Of a stretch of DNA of 64,000 bases, positions 24,254 through 32,356 are shown one piece after another; the first letter of the stretch is position 1; each line of letters starts with the position of its first letter. Source of the stretch: Streptomyces liangshanensis (GTDB lineage: Bacteria > Actinomycetota > Actinomycetes > Streptomycetales > Streptomycetaceae); assembly GCF_011694815.1 (NCBI RefSeq), contig NZ_CP050177.1, positions 4,503,001 through 4,567,000 of the forward strand, written 5' to 3'. A program made the translations under genes and the position numbers. The notes under the pieces were generated by a model. It did not search any database and was not told the DNA's origin. It worked only from the letters and a program-made list of their open reading frames with translations.

Positions 24254-24302
24254 TTGACGGCATCCCGGCGCCCTGCCTAGCGTTGTAAGCGTCTGCTTGC
24301 AA
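24254..24302 (+). promoter_or_regulatory. P450 promoter with TetR-like operator
   Basis: TTGACG (24254-24259) and TAGCGT (24278-24283) form a vegetative-type promoter with an 18-base spacer. TTGTAAGC-GTCT-GCTTGCAA (24283-24302) is an 8+4+8 palindrome with one mismatch pair and begins on the last base of the -10. Binding there would block transcription. Confidence 0.7.
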
Positions 24303-24320
24303 ACTCCGGACGGAGACCTC

Positions 24321-24344
24321 AACGAGCCCCTGACCAGGCTCGTT
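24321..24344 (+). promoter_or_regulatory. Leader inverted repeat before the P450
   Basis: AACGAGCC (24321-24328) and GGCTCGTT (24337-24344) are exact complements around an eight-base loop, between the promoter and the TTG start. It may be a second regulator site or an mRNA hairpin. Confidence 0.5.
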
Positions 24345-24366
24345 CGACAGTTCGAGTGGAGTCACC

Positions 24367-25566
24367 TTGAGCACACCCCCCGCAGCCGTACCCGCCCCTG
24401 TCCCGTACCCCTTCAACGACGGAGGGGGCCTCGGCCTCCACGACGCGTACGCCGCCGCACAGGACGCCGAGGGCATGATCCGCGTCCAGATGCCGCACGG
24501 CGAACCGGCGTGGCTGGCCACCCGTTACGCCGACGCCCGGTTCGTCCTGGGCGATCTCCGCTTCTCCCGCGCGATGTCGCTGGAGAAGGACGAACCCCGC
24601 TTCACCCCGTCCGTCACCGAGGAGAACATTCTCTCGATGGACCCGCCCCACCACACCCGCCTGCGCACCCTGGTCTCCCGGGCCTTCACCAAGCACCAGG
24701 TCGAGGGATTACGGCCCTGGGTAAGGCAGTTGACCGGCGAGCTGCTCGACGGCCTGATCGCCAGGGGCGGTACGGCCGACCTGGTCGAGGAGTTCGCGCT
24801 CCCGCTGCCCGTCGCCGTCATCTGCGAACTGCTCGGCGTACCGGCCGCCGACCGGCCCAAGTTCCGCGCCTGGAGCGACGCGGCGCTGTCGACGAGCATC
24901 ATCGACGAGGAGGAGCAGAGGGCCAACCAGGTCGCCCTGCGCGCCTACATGGCGGGGCACGTCGCCACGCGCCGGGCCGATCCGCAGGACGACCTGATGT
25001 CGGCGCTCATCGAGGCCAAGGACGTCAAGGACCGCCTCACCGAGGTCGAACTGGTCGACATGTGCATCGCGATCCTCATCGCCGGGCACGAGACGACCGC
25101 CTCGCAGATCCCGAACTTCGTGCACGTCCTTCTCGAACACCCCGAGGAATGGGCCCGGTTGGTCATCGAGCCCGAGCTGATCCCCCGCGCCGTCGAGGAG
25201 TTGATGCGGTTCATCCCGCTCGGCGTGGGCGGCGGATTCGCCCGGTACGCCACCGAGGACATCGAGGTCGGCGGGGTCCTGGTCCGCAAGGGCGAGCCCG
25301 TGCTCGTCGCGATCGGCTCGGCGAACCGGGACCCGCGGCGGTTCGAGAACCCGCACGAGATACGGCTCGACCGCACCGCCAACCAGCACCTCGGCTTCGG
25401 ACACGGGGTCCACCACTGCCTGGGCGCGCAGCTCGCCCGGCTCGAACTCCACGAGGCGCTGCACGCCCTGGTCACGAAGATGCCCGGGCTGCGGGTGGTG
25501 GGGGAGATCGAGTGGAAGGACCAGATGATCGTGCGGGCCCCACGCCGCATGACGGTGGGGTGGTGA
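24367..25566 (+). CDS. Cytochrome P450 (first)
   Basis: A TTG start (L-S-T-P-P-A-A) gives 399 residues, normal for a soluble bacterial P450. The landmarks are the I-helix AGHETT (239-244), the K-helix ExxR in EELMR (278-281), and the heme loop FGHGVHHCLG with Cys351 as ligand. It is likely a CYP105/CYP107-type monooxygenase with an unknown substrate. The ferredoxin gene starts five bases after its stop, so its electron donor is probably co-expressed. The upstream promoter has a TetR-like operator. Confidence 0.93.
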   Translation: MSTPPAAVPAPVPYPFNDGGGLGLHDAYAAAQDAEGMIRVQMPHGEPAWLATRYADARFVLGDLRFSRAMSLEKDEPRFTPSVTEENILSMDPPHHTRLRTLVSRAFTKHQVEGLRPWVRQLTGELLDGLIARGGTADLVEEFALPLPVAVICELLGVPAADRPKFRAWSDAALSTSIIDEEEQRANQVALRAYMAGHVATRRADPQDDLMSALIEAKDVKDRLTEVELVDMCIAILIAGHETTASQIPNFVHVLLEHPEEWARLVIEPELIPRAVEELMRFIPLGVGGGFARYATEDIEVGGVLVRKGEPVLVAIGSANRDPRRFENPHEIRLDRTANQHLGFGHGVHHCLGAQLARLELHEALHALVTKMPGLRVVGEIEWKDQMIVRAPRRMTVGW

Positions 25567-25570
25567 CGGC

Positions 25571-25798
25571 ATGACCTGGCATCTGGAGGTGGACGAACAC
25601 GCCTGTATCGGCTCGGGGATGTGCGCCGCGCTGGCCCCCGACCGGTTCGAGCTGGACAGCGCGACGGCGGCGGTGGTGCCCGGCGCGGCGGACGCGGAAC
25701 CGGCCGAGGTGCTGCTCGACGCCGCCGACTCGTGCCCGGCGGTCGCCATCACGGTGACGGACACCACCTCCGGGACGGTGCTCGGGCCGCGGCCCTGA
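25571..25798 (+). CDS. [3Fe-4S]-type ferredoxin
   Basis: The 75-residue protein has C-I-G-S-G-M-C (Cys12 and Cys18) and SCP (Cys55), the three-cysteine pattern of actinobacterial P450 ferredoxins, where the fourth cluster cysteine is replaced. It carries electrons to the P450 encoded five bases upstream. No ferredoxin reductase is nearby, so a chromosomal reductase elsewhere would be needed. It may also serve the second P450 downstream. Confidence 0.93.
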   Translation: MTWHLEVDEHACIGSGMCAALAPDRFELDSATAAVVPGAADAEPAEVLLDAADSCPAVAITVTDTTSGTVLGPRP

Positions 25799-25854
25799 GC
25801 CGTACGTACGTGGGCACGCACGCACGTACGCGGGCACGCACGCACACGACCACC

Positions 25855-25890
25855 GTGGGCCGGACGGACGGGGAAGCCCGTCCGGCCCAC
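25855..25890. terminator. Terminator hairpin after the ferredoxin gene
   Basis: GTGGGCCGGACGG (25855-25867) and CCGTCCGGCCCAC (25878-25890) are a perfect 13-bp stem with a ten-base loop. It lies 56 bases after the ferredoxin stop and separates it from the second P450 gene. Confidence 0.8.
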
Positions 25891-26024
25891 GGGTCCGGGT
25901 CGCACGCGCCCGAGATACGGGCCCGAGACACGCGCCCGGTGTACGCACCTGGGGTACGAGCCCCCCGGCACCCGAACCCCTCCCCTCCCGGACCGCCCAC
26001 GCACCCCGCTCTACCCTGACCCCC

Positions 26025-27284
26025 ATGACCACCGCGCCCGCCTTCGATCCCTGGCAGTCCTCGTTCATCGCCGACCCCTACCCGGCCTACGCCGGCCTCC
26101 GCGCCCAGGGGCCCGTGACGTACTTCGAGCCGACCGGGCAGTGGCTCGTCCCGCACTACGACGACGTACGGGCCCTCCTCCGCGACCGGCGCCTGGGCCG
26201 TACGTACCTGCACCGCTTCACGCACGAGGAGTTCGGCCGCACCGCACCGCCCGCCGCACACGAGCCCTTCCACACCCTCAACGGCAACGGCCTCCTCGAC
26301 CTCGAAGCCCCCGACCACACCCGCATCCGCCGCCTGATCTCCCTGGCCTTCACCCCGCGCACGGTCGACCGGCTCGCCCCCACGGTCGCCCGGCTCGCGG
26401 AGGACCTGGTCGCCCGGTTCGTCGCGGACGGCGGGGGCGATCTGGTGGCCGCCGTGGCCGAGCCGCTGCCCGTCGCGGTCATCGCCGAGATGCTCGGCAT
26501 CCCCGAGGCGGACCGGCCCCTGCTGCGGCCCTGGTCGTCGGCGATCTGCGGGATGTTCGAGCTGAACCCGACCGAGGAGACGGCCCGGCGCGCGGTCGAG
26601 GCGTCGGTCGAGTTCTCCACGTACCTGCGCGGGCTCATCGCGCGGCGGCGCGGCGATCTCGGCGACGACCTCATCAGCGCGCTGATCGCCGCGCACGACG
26701 CGGAGGACCGGCTCACCGAGCAGGAGATGGTCTCCACCTGCGTGCTGCTGCTCAACGCCGGCCACGAGGCGACGGTCAACACCACAGCCAACGGCTGGCT
26801 CACCCTCTTCCGCCACCCCGCCGAACTGGCCCGGCTGCGCGCCGACATGGCCGCCGCGACGGCTTTCGCCGCTGGGGAATCGCTGCCCTCCGCCGCCGAT
26901 CCGCTGGCCCCCGCCGTCGAGGAGTTGCTGCGCTTCGACACCCCCCTCCAGATGTTCGAGCGCTGGGTGCTGGACGACATCGAGGTCGGCGGCACGGTGA
27001 TCCCGCGCGGCAGTGAGGTGGCGCTGCTCTTCGGCTCGGCCCACCGCGACCCCGCCCGCTTCGACCGCCCCGACGTCCTGGACCTGGGCCGTACGGACAA
27101 CCCGCACCTCGCGTTCGGCGCCGGCATCCACTACTGCCTGGGCGCGCCCCTCGCCCGGCTCGAACTCGCCGCGTCCTTCGGGGCGTTGCTGCGCCGGGCC
27201 CCGGGGCTGAGGCTTGTGGCCGAGCCCGAGTGGCGCCCCGGGTATGTCATCAGGGGCTTGCGGGAGCTGCTGGTCGAGGTGTGA
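26025..27284 (+). CDS. Cytochrome P450 (second)
   Basis: The 419-residue P450 has the I-helix AGHEAT (245-250), the K-helix EELLR (299-303), and the heme loop FGAGIHYCLG with Cys371. Its N-terminus, DPWQSSFIADPYPAYAGLRA, is typical of soluble bacterial members. It is only distantly similar to the first P450 in this window, so it is not a recent duplicate. It lies behind a terminator and has its own upstream region. No biosynthetic genes adjoin it, so its role is unknown. It is convergent with a LysR gene. Confidence 0.93.
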   Translation: MTTAPAFDPWQSSFIADPYPAYAGLRAQGPVTYFEPTGQWLVPHYDDVRALLRDRRLGRTYLHRFTHEEFGRTAPPAAHEPFHTLNGNGLLDLEAPDHTRIRRLISLAFTPRTVDRLAPTVARLAEDLVARFVADGGGDLVAAVAEPLPVAVIAEMLGIPEADRPLLRPWSSAICGMFELNPTEETARRAVEASVEFSTYLRGLIARRRGDLGDDLISALIAAHDAEDRLTEQEMVSTCVLLLNAGHEATVNTTANGWLTLFRHPAELARLRADMAAATAFAAGESLPSAADPLAPAVEELLRFDTPLQMFERWVLDDIEVGGTVIPRGSEVALLFGSAHRDPARFDRPDVLDLGRTDNPHLAFGAGIHYCLGAPLARLELAASFGALLRRAPGLRLVAEPEWRPGYVIRGLRELLVEV

Positions 27285-27325
27285 CGTACGGCCCGCCCCC
27301 GGTTCCCGCCGAGGCCAGGCCCTCG

Positions 27326-28273
27326 CTAGCTCGTCGCGGGGCGCCGCGCCGGCGCCCATGAAGGCCGCCAGACCGGTCCCGGGAGCGGGGGCAGGCTCGC
27401 GAAGTGGTCGATGACCGGCGGCAGTCCGGGGTGCGGGTCGGTCCGGGGGAGGAGGAGCGAGAGCGGGTACGCGAGTGTCGGCCCCGCCACCGGGATGCGG
27501 CGCAGGTCGTGCTGGGCCGGCCAGAGGTACCGGTCGCGCGAGCCCACGAGGGTGGCGACGTCCGCGGAGTCCGCGAGGATGTCGAGGAGCACCTCGTTGC
27601 CGAAGTTCGGGCCCGCGGCGTCGATCCGGAGGTCGAACTCCGTCGCCAACTCGTCGTAGAACTCGGCCCATTCGCTGTGCGGCGCGATGCCCGGCACCCA
27701 GATCCGGTGCCGCCGCAGCCGCTCCGGGGTCAGGGTCCTGGCGCCGGCGAGCGGGTGCCGCGGGCCGACGAGGAGTTCCAGCGGGGAGTCGAACGCGTGG
27801 ATCATCCGCACCTCGCGCGGCAGTACGGCCGGGTCGGTGACCGAGCGGAACGATGCGTCGAGTTCGCCCGCCCGGACGGCCGCGACCGCCTCCCGCGGGT
27901 CGTTGACGCGGAGGGTGACGACGTCGAGTTCGGTCCCGGGCCGCGACCGCCAGTAGTCGTGCAGGACGACGGCCTGCGCGGACCGCAGGCCCAGAACGTC
28001 GATCCGCAGCGCCCGCGCCCCCGGCCTGATCGCGGTGACGGCCCGCTCGACGCCCGCGACGACGTTCCGGGCGTGCGGGAGGAAGGCCTGCCCGTCGAGG
28101 GTCAGCTCGACACCCCGGGCGGTACGGGTGAACAGCCGGACGCCGAGTTCCCGCTCCAGGGCCGCGACCCGCTTCGACACCGCCTGTTGTGTCACGCCGA
28201 GCTCGTCGGCCGCGTGCCGCAGCTGTCCCAGCTCGGCCGCCCGGACGAACGACCGCACCGCTTCCGTATCCAT
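27326..28273 (-). CDS. LysR-family regulator (first)
   Basis: The 315-residue protein begins MDTEAVRSFVRAAELGQLRH, with the winged helix ending VSKRVAALERELGVRLFTRT. A periplasmic-binding-like effector domain follows (about 90-295). It is divergent from an MFS transporter with about 80 bases between them, so regulation of that transporter is likely. The effector is unknown. A hairpin in its last codons (27339-27357) may terminate the convergent P450 mRNA. Confidence 0.9.
   Translation of the reverse strand: MDTEAVRSFVRAAELGQLRHAADELGVTQQAVSKRVAALERELGVRLFTRTARGVELTLDGQAFLPHARNVVAGVERAVTAIRPGARALRIDVLGLRSAQAVVLHDYWRSRPGTELDVVTLRVNDPREAVAAVRAGELDASFRSVTDPAVLPREVRMIHAFDSPLELLVGPRHPLAGARTLTPERLRRHRIWVPGIAPHSEWAEFYDELATEFDLRIDAAGPNFGNEVLLDILADSADVATLVGSRDRYLWPAQHDLRRIPVAGPTLAYPLSLLLPRTDPHPGLPPVIDHFASLPPLPGPVWRPSWAPARRPATS
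27339..27357. terminator. Possible terminator hairpin inside the LysR 3' end
   Basis: GGGCGCCG (27339-27346) and CGGCGCCC (27350-27357) are complementary with a three-base loop, 55 bases after the second P450 stop and inside the last codons of LysR. Coding constraint could also explain it. Confidence 0.4.
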
Positions 28274-28293
28274 GGGAGCAGCCTAGGGGCGCT

Positions 28294-28306
28294 CAACCGA
28301 CGGTTG
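28294..28306. promoter_or_regulatory. Candidate LysR site between lysR and MFS genes
   Basis: CAACC-GAC-GGTTG (28294-28306) is a perfect 5+3+5 palindrome in the divergent intergenic region. Its position fits a LysR-type recall site, although the usual T-N11-A form is not exact. Confidence 0.45.
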
Positions 28307-28356
28307 TGGCTCGCCCGGGGCCGGTTGTTTGATCCGGAGGCGGTACGGGGGGTGTG

Positions 28357-29682
28357 ATGCGGGGAGCCGGACAGCGGTGCGTGGGGCAAGGGGAAGTGGG
28401 GAAGCGCGTGCGTGAGCGGTTGGGGCGTGACTTCGGTCGGCTGTGGGCGGCCTACGCCGTCAGTACGTACGGTACGTGGATCGCCTTCGGCGCGTTCCCG
28501 CTGATCGCGGTGCGGGTGCTGGACGCGTCGGCGTTCGCCGTGTTGCTGCTGGAGGCGGCCGGGCTCGCCGTCGCGGCGGTGGTCGCCTTCACGCTCGGGC
28601 CGTGGGTCGAGCACCGGGCCAAGCGCCCGGTGATGATCGGGATGGACCTGGTCCGGTTCGCCGCGACGGCGAGCGTCCCGGCCGCGTACCTGCTGGGGGT
28701 GCTGTCGTACGCCCAACTGCTGGTTGTGTCGGTCGTCTCCGGGACCGCGGGCATCGCCTTCACCGCCGCGTCCGGCGCCTACCTGAAACACCTGGTCCCC
28801 AGGGACCGGCTCCTGGTGGCGAACGGCAGGTTCGAGGGCACGAGCTGGGTGGCGACCGCGGCGGGCCCGCCCCTCGGCGGCGCGCTCATCGGGCTGCTCG
28901 GCCCGGTGGTCACGGTCATGGCCGACGCCGTCAGCTACCTGCTGTCCGCGCTCGGGGTGCTCCGCGTCCGCGGGGGCGATGTCGCCGCCCCCCGGGACCC
29001 GGCCGCCGGGCCGCGCGGGGCGCGCCTCCTCGGCGGCTGGCGGTTCATCGTCGCCGACCCCGTCCTCAGGCGCCTGTTCCTCAACTCGATCCTGGTCGGC
29101 GGCCTCATCATGGCCACCTCCCCGCTGCTGGCCGTGCTCCTGCTGGGCCGGTACCACTTCCCGGCCTGGCAGTACGGTCTGGCCTTCGGCGTCCCGGCCC
29201 TGGGCGGCTTCGTGGGCGCCCGCCTCTCCGGGCGCCTCGTCACGCGCTACGGCCGGCACCGGGTGATGGCCGTCACCGGGTGGCTGCGGTCGGTCTTCCC
29301 GCTCGGCCTGGCGTTCGTCGGCCCCGGCGTCGGCGGACTCCTCACGGTGATCGTGGTCGAGGGGCTCCTGATCACGTGCATGGGGATCTTCAACCCGGTC
29401 TACGCGACGGAACGCCTGCGCCGCACCCCCGTGCACCGGACGGCCCGCATCCTCAGCACGTGGAGCGCCGCCACCAAGCTCCTGCACGCCGCCCTGATGG
29501 TGATCTGGGGGGTGCTCGCCACGCTCACGAGCCCGCTCGCCGCGATCACCGTGTCCGGGGTCCTCCTGCTCGGGACGCCGCTGCTGCTCCCCACCCGGGC
29601 CCAGCTGTCGGCCCCCGAGCCGACGGGGGCCGTCGCTCCGGGTCCCCTCGCTCCGGGGGCGGATGTCCCGGCAGCTCCGTAG
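28357..29682 (+). CDS. MFS transporter
   Basis: Taking the ATG at 28357, the protein has about 441 residues. A start further in is possible, since the first 20 residues are hydrophilic. Around twelve helices are visible, with RLWAAYAVSTYGTWIAFGAF in helix 1 and ERLRRTPVHRTARILSTWSA in a late loop. The order of motifs fits the MFS_3 group. LysR is divergently transcribed next to it. The C-terminal tail is Pro/Ala-rich. The substrate is unknown. It is convergent with the SGNH hydrolase. Confidence 0.85.
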   Translation: MRGAGQRCVGQGEVGKRVRERLGRDFGRLWAAYAVSTYGTWIAFGAFPLIAVRVLDASAFAVLLLEAAGLAVAAVVAFTLGPWVEHRAKRPVMIGMDLVRFAATASVPAAYLLGVLSYAQLLVVSVVSGTAGIAFTAASGAYLKHLVPRDRLLVANGRFEGTSWVATAAGPPLGGALIGLLGPVVTVMADAVSYLLSALGVLRVRGGDVAAPRDPAAGPRGARLLGGWRFIVADPVLRRLFLNSILVGGLIMATSPLLAVLLLGRYHFPAWQYGLAFGVPALGGFVGARLSGRLVTRYGRHRVMAVTGWLRSVFPLGLAFVGPGVGGLLTVIVVEGLLITCMGIFNPVYATERLRRTPVHRTARILSTWSAATKLLHAALMVIWGVLATLTSPLAAITVSGVLLLGTPLLLPTRAQLSAPEPTGAVAPGPLAPGADVPAAP

Positions 29683-29745
29683 CCCCGTAGGCCCTTCAGC
29701 TCCGTACGCCGCTGCCGCAGGGCGACCTCAGGTCCGTACGCCCGC

Positions 29746-30432
29746 TCAGGCACGCTCCTCGTACGGCGCTCCCAGCCCCCACGCCCCGTGCATCGCGTCG
29801 GCGAACGCCCCCGCCAGCTTGTGTTCGCCCGACGGGGCGGGATGCGTGCCGTCGTACGTGTCGCGGTGGATGTCGTACGAGGCCGGGCGCGACGCCAGCA
29901 CCAGGGACGAGCCCGCCCGGTCCAGGTCGGCGACCGCCTTGGCCAGCAGCTCGTTGAAGCGGGCGACCTCGGCGGCGAAGGCGGGGTCGTTGTCGGCGCG
30001 CACGTTCGGGATGACGGGCAGGACCACCGCCCTGACCCGCGGGTTCGCCGCGCGCGCCTCGGCGACGAACTCCCGGGCCCGGTCGGCGGTCTGGGCGCTG
30101 TTCGTGTAGAAGCCCAGGTCGATCAGCCCGAGCGAGATCAGCAGGACGTCGGCCCGGTGCGTGCTCACGGCGTCGCGGACCACGGGCGTGAGGTGCTGCC
30201 AGCCCTCGCCCCAGCCCGCGAGATGGCGCCGGGCCGCGGCGGGGAAGTCCGGGGCGCCGTACGCGTGCGAGACCGGGGCCTCGGCGACGAGGTCGTACAA
30301 CTCCGTACGCGGGCCGACGATCCGGTACGGACCGCCGAAGGTCGCGTTCAGGTGCTGCCACATCCGGTAGCGCCAGGTGAAGTCGCCGGCGTGTCCGATG
30401 GTCATGGAGTCGCCGACGAACATGAAACGCAT
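29746..30432 (-). CDS. SGNH/GDSL hydrolase
   Basis: I take the ATG at 30430-30432 (M-R-F-M-F-V-G-D-S), giving 228 residues. Open frame upstream is poor coding sequence on the other strand's gene. Block I is FVGDSMTIG (nucleophile Ser9), block III includes SLGLIDLGFYTNSAQTADRA, and block V is DGTHPAPSGEH with the catalytic Asp and His. There is no signal peptide, so it is likely a cytoplasmic esterase. It diverges from the membrane-anchored protein at 30476; their starts are about 43 bases apart. Confidence 0.88.
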   Translation of the reverse strand: MRFMFVGDSMTIGHAGDFTWRYRMWQHLNATFGGPYRIVGPRTELYDLVAEAPVSHAYGAPDFPAAARRHLAGWGEGWQHLTPVVRDAVSTHRADVLLISLGLIDLGFYTNSAQTADRAREFVAEARAANPRVRAVVLPVIPNVRADNDPAFAAEVARFNELLAKAVADLDRAGSSLVLASRPASYDIHRDTYDGTHPAPSGEHKLAGAFADAMHGAWGLGAPYEERA

Positions 30433-30475
30433 CGGGTCATCATCCCCGATCGGGACGGGATGGCAGGCTGGGGGC

Positions 30476-31576
30476 ATGCGTTCGCTTCCGCGCCACCCCG
30501 GCCCGCGTCCTTCCGGTGTCCGCGCCGGCGTCACCATTGCCCGCGCCCGTTTCACGACCGCCCGCGCCGGAGTTACGAGTGCCCTCGCCGCTCTCTCCAC
30601 CGTACTGCTCGGTGTGTCCGCGCTGGGCGCCGTGCTGGCGCCCGTGCCCGCCGCGGCCGACGGCAAGGCCGCCGACCGGAGCTTCACGATCAAGGACCCG
30701 CGGATCACCGAGTCCAGCGGTCTGGCGGCCAGCCGGGCCCATCCCGGCGTCTACTGGACCCACAACGACAGCGACGACGGCCCGTACGTCTACGCGGTCG
30801 ACTCCCGCACCGGGGAGACGGTCGCCACGGTCACCCTCAAGGGCGTCGGCGACCCGCGTGACGTGGAGGCCATCTCGATCGGGCCCGACGGGAACGTGTA
30901 CGTCGGTGACATCGGCGACAACCTGAACGGCAGCTGGGACCACGTGTGGATCTACCGCTTCCCGGAGCCGAAGCAGCTCAGGGACACGACGGTCCGCGCC
31001 ACGCAGTTCACGGTGAAGTACGCCGACGGGCCGCGCGACGCCGAGGCGTTGATGGTCGACCCGAAGACCGGGCGGGTCTACATCGCCTCGAAGAACGAGG
31101 ACGGCGGCGGGCTGTACGAGGGTCCGGCGCGGCTGACCGCGACGGGGACCAACGTCTTCCGGCGGATCGCGGAGGTGCCGTGGGTGACGGACGGGGCGTT
31201 CTCGCCGGACGGCAAGGAGCTGGTGCTGCGCTCGTACTTCAGCGCGCGCGGCTACGCCTGGAAGAACGGCCGCCTGGGCGCCGACCACCGCGTGCGCGCG
31301 CCCATCCAGGGGCAGGCCGAGTCGGTGACGTACACGGCGGACGGCAGCGCGCTGATGTTCGGCTCGGAGGGCAAGGAGAGCGGGGTGGAGCGCGTGGACC
31401 TGGACAAGGACTCCGCCTCAACCCCGGGGAACGGCAGTACGTCGGCGGGCGGGAGCGGCGCGGCCGGGGGCGCCGGTACGGACGGCGAGCGGGGCGGGAT
31501 GACGACGGGGGCCGTGGTGCTGGTGGGGGCGGTGGTGCTGTTCTTCGGCTACAAGCGGCTGCGGCGGAAGGGCTGA
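30476..31576 (+). CDS. Secreted, C-terminally anchored beta-propeller-like protein
   Basis: The ATG at 30476 gives 366 residues. A long basic N-terminus leads to a signal helix (LAALSTVLLGVSALGAVLAP, with APVPAAADG at cleavage). The body has repeated strand-turn units such as SSGLAASRAHPGVYWTHNDS, DVEAISIGPDGNVYVGDIGD and DAEALMVDPKTGRVYIASKN, which look like propeller blades with Asp-rich turns. A Ser/Gly linker is followed by a C-terminal membrane helix (AVVLVGAVVLFFGYKRLRRKG), so it should be displayed outside and anchored. No enzyme motif is seen. Confidence 0.85.
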   Translation: MRSLPRHPGPRPSGVRAGVTIARARFTTARAGVTSALAALSTVLLGVSALGAVLAPVPAAADGKAADRSFTIKDPRITESSGLAASRAHPGVYWTHNDSDDGPYVYAVDSRTGETVATVTLKGVGDPRDVEAISIGPDGNVYVGDIGDNLNGSWDHVWIYRFPEPKQLRDTTVRATQFTVKYADGPRDAEALMVDPKTGRVYIASKNEDGGGLYEGPARLTATGTNVFRRIAEVPWVTDGAFSPDGKELVLRSYFSARGYAWKNGRLGADHRVRAPIQGQAESVTYTADGSALMFGSEGKESGVERVDLDKDSASTPGNGSTSAGGSGAAGGAGTDGERGGMTTGAVVLVGAVVLFFGYKRLRRKG

Positions 31577-31603
31577 GCCTGCCGTGCGACCGGGTGTGGG
31601 TGA

Positions 31604-32296
31604 TCAGCCTTCCAGCCAGTTCCCAGGCACCGACTCGCGCAACCGGTCCAGGGCCTCCTCCGTCCGGGCCCGGACGTCCAGGCAGAAGCCGTCCACCTCG
31701 CGGATCAGTACATCGGCGTCGGCGAACCACCGCACGTCCCGTCCCGCAGAGGGGAGTTCACGGAACTGCCCCACCACGCCCGCCTCCTCGGCGTCCAGCT
31801 CCAGGAAGTCGGTGAACCCGCCCGGGAACAGCACCACCTCGGCCATGACCATCTCGACGCAGGCCACGATCAGACCCGACTCCCACGCCTCCCACCGCTC
31901 CCGCGACTTGTCGGCGAGATCCGGACGTATCACGGTGCCGGGATCCTCCTTGTCCAGGTCCGCCAGCAGGACACCCCAGGACGCGGCGCCCTGGTTCTCC
32001 ACCCGGTACACGAGGGCGCCGTCGAGCACGTCCAACTCGTCGGGCTTGAGCAGGGTGTCGTGATTGCTGGTGAGGTCGGTCCGGCGCCCGAGAAGCAGGT
32101 AGGCCTCACGAAGCGCCGCGGGCAGGACCAAGCCCAGGCGCCGCTCGGCCGCCTCCACCTCCGCCTCGCTCCAACCGTCCCCGGGCTGGAGCGGCTGCTG
32201 CCAGTGGGCGGCGAAGTCGGCGACGAATCGCCATGCTTCCGCACGGCTCGCCAGCGCTTCGGAAAGCCGGGTGTGAAGGTCGAAGGTCTCCGTCAT
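31604..32296 (-). CDS. SMI1/KNR4 (SUKH) family protein
   Basis: The 230-residue cytoplasmic protein has the SUKH features WSEAEVEAAERRLGLVLPAA, LREAYLLLGRRTDLTSNHDT and DELDVLDGALVYRVENQGAA, then WGVLLADLDKEDPGT. SUKH proteins are often immunity proteins of polymorphic toxin systems, but housekeeping copies also exist. No toxin gene is adjacent in this window. It is convergent with the propeller-like gene and divergent from an esterase gene. Confidence 0.85.
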   Translation of the reverse strand: MTETFDLHTRLSEALASRAEAWRFVADFAAHWQQPLQPGDGWSEAEVEAAERRLGLVLPAALREAYLLLGRRTDLTSNHDTLLKPDELDVLDGALVYRVENQGAASWGVLLADLDKEDPGTVIRPDLADKSRERWEAWESGLIVACVEMVMAEVVLFPGGFTDFLELDAEEAGVVGQFRELPSAGRDVRWFADADVLIREVDGFCLDVRARTEEALDRLRESVPGNWLEG

Positions 32297-32356
32297 GCCC
32301 GCACCCTAAGGCGCGACACTGACACCACCCACAGGCTGCTTTCCTACGATGTCGCC

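Noticed and set aside
24254..28273. Natural-product cluster around the two P450 genes
   Set aside because: No synthase, NRPS/PKS, terpene cyclase or tailoring set is nearby; only P450s, ferredoxin and regulators.
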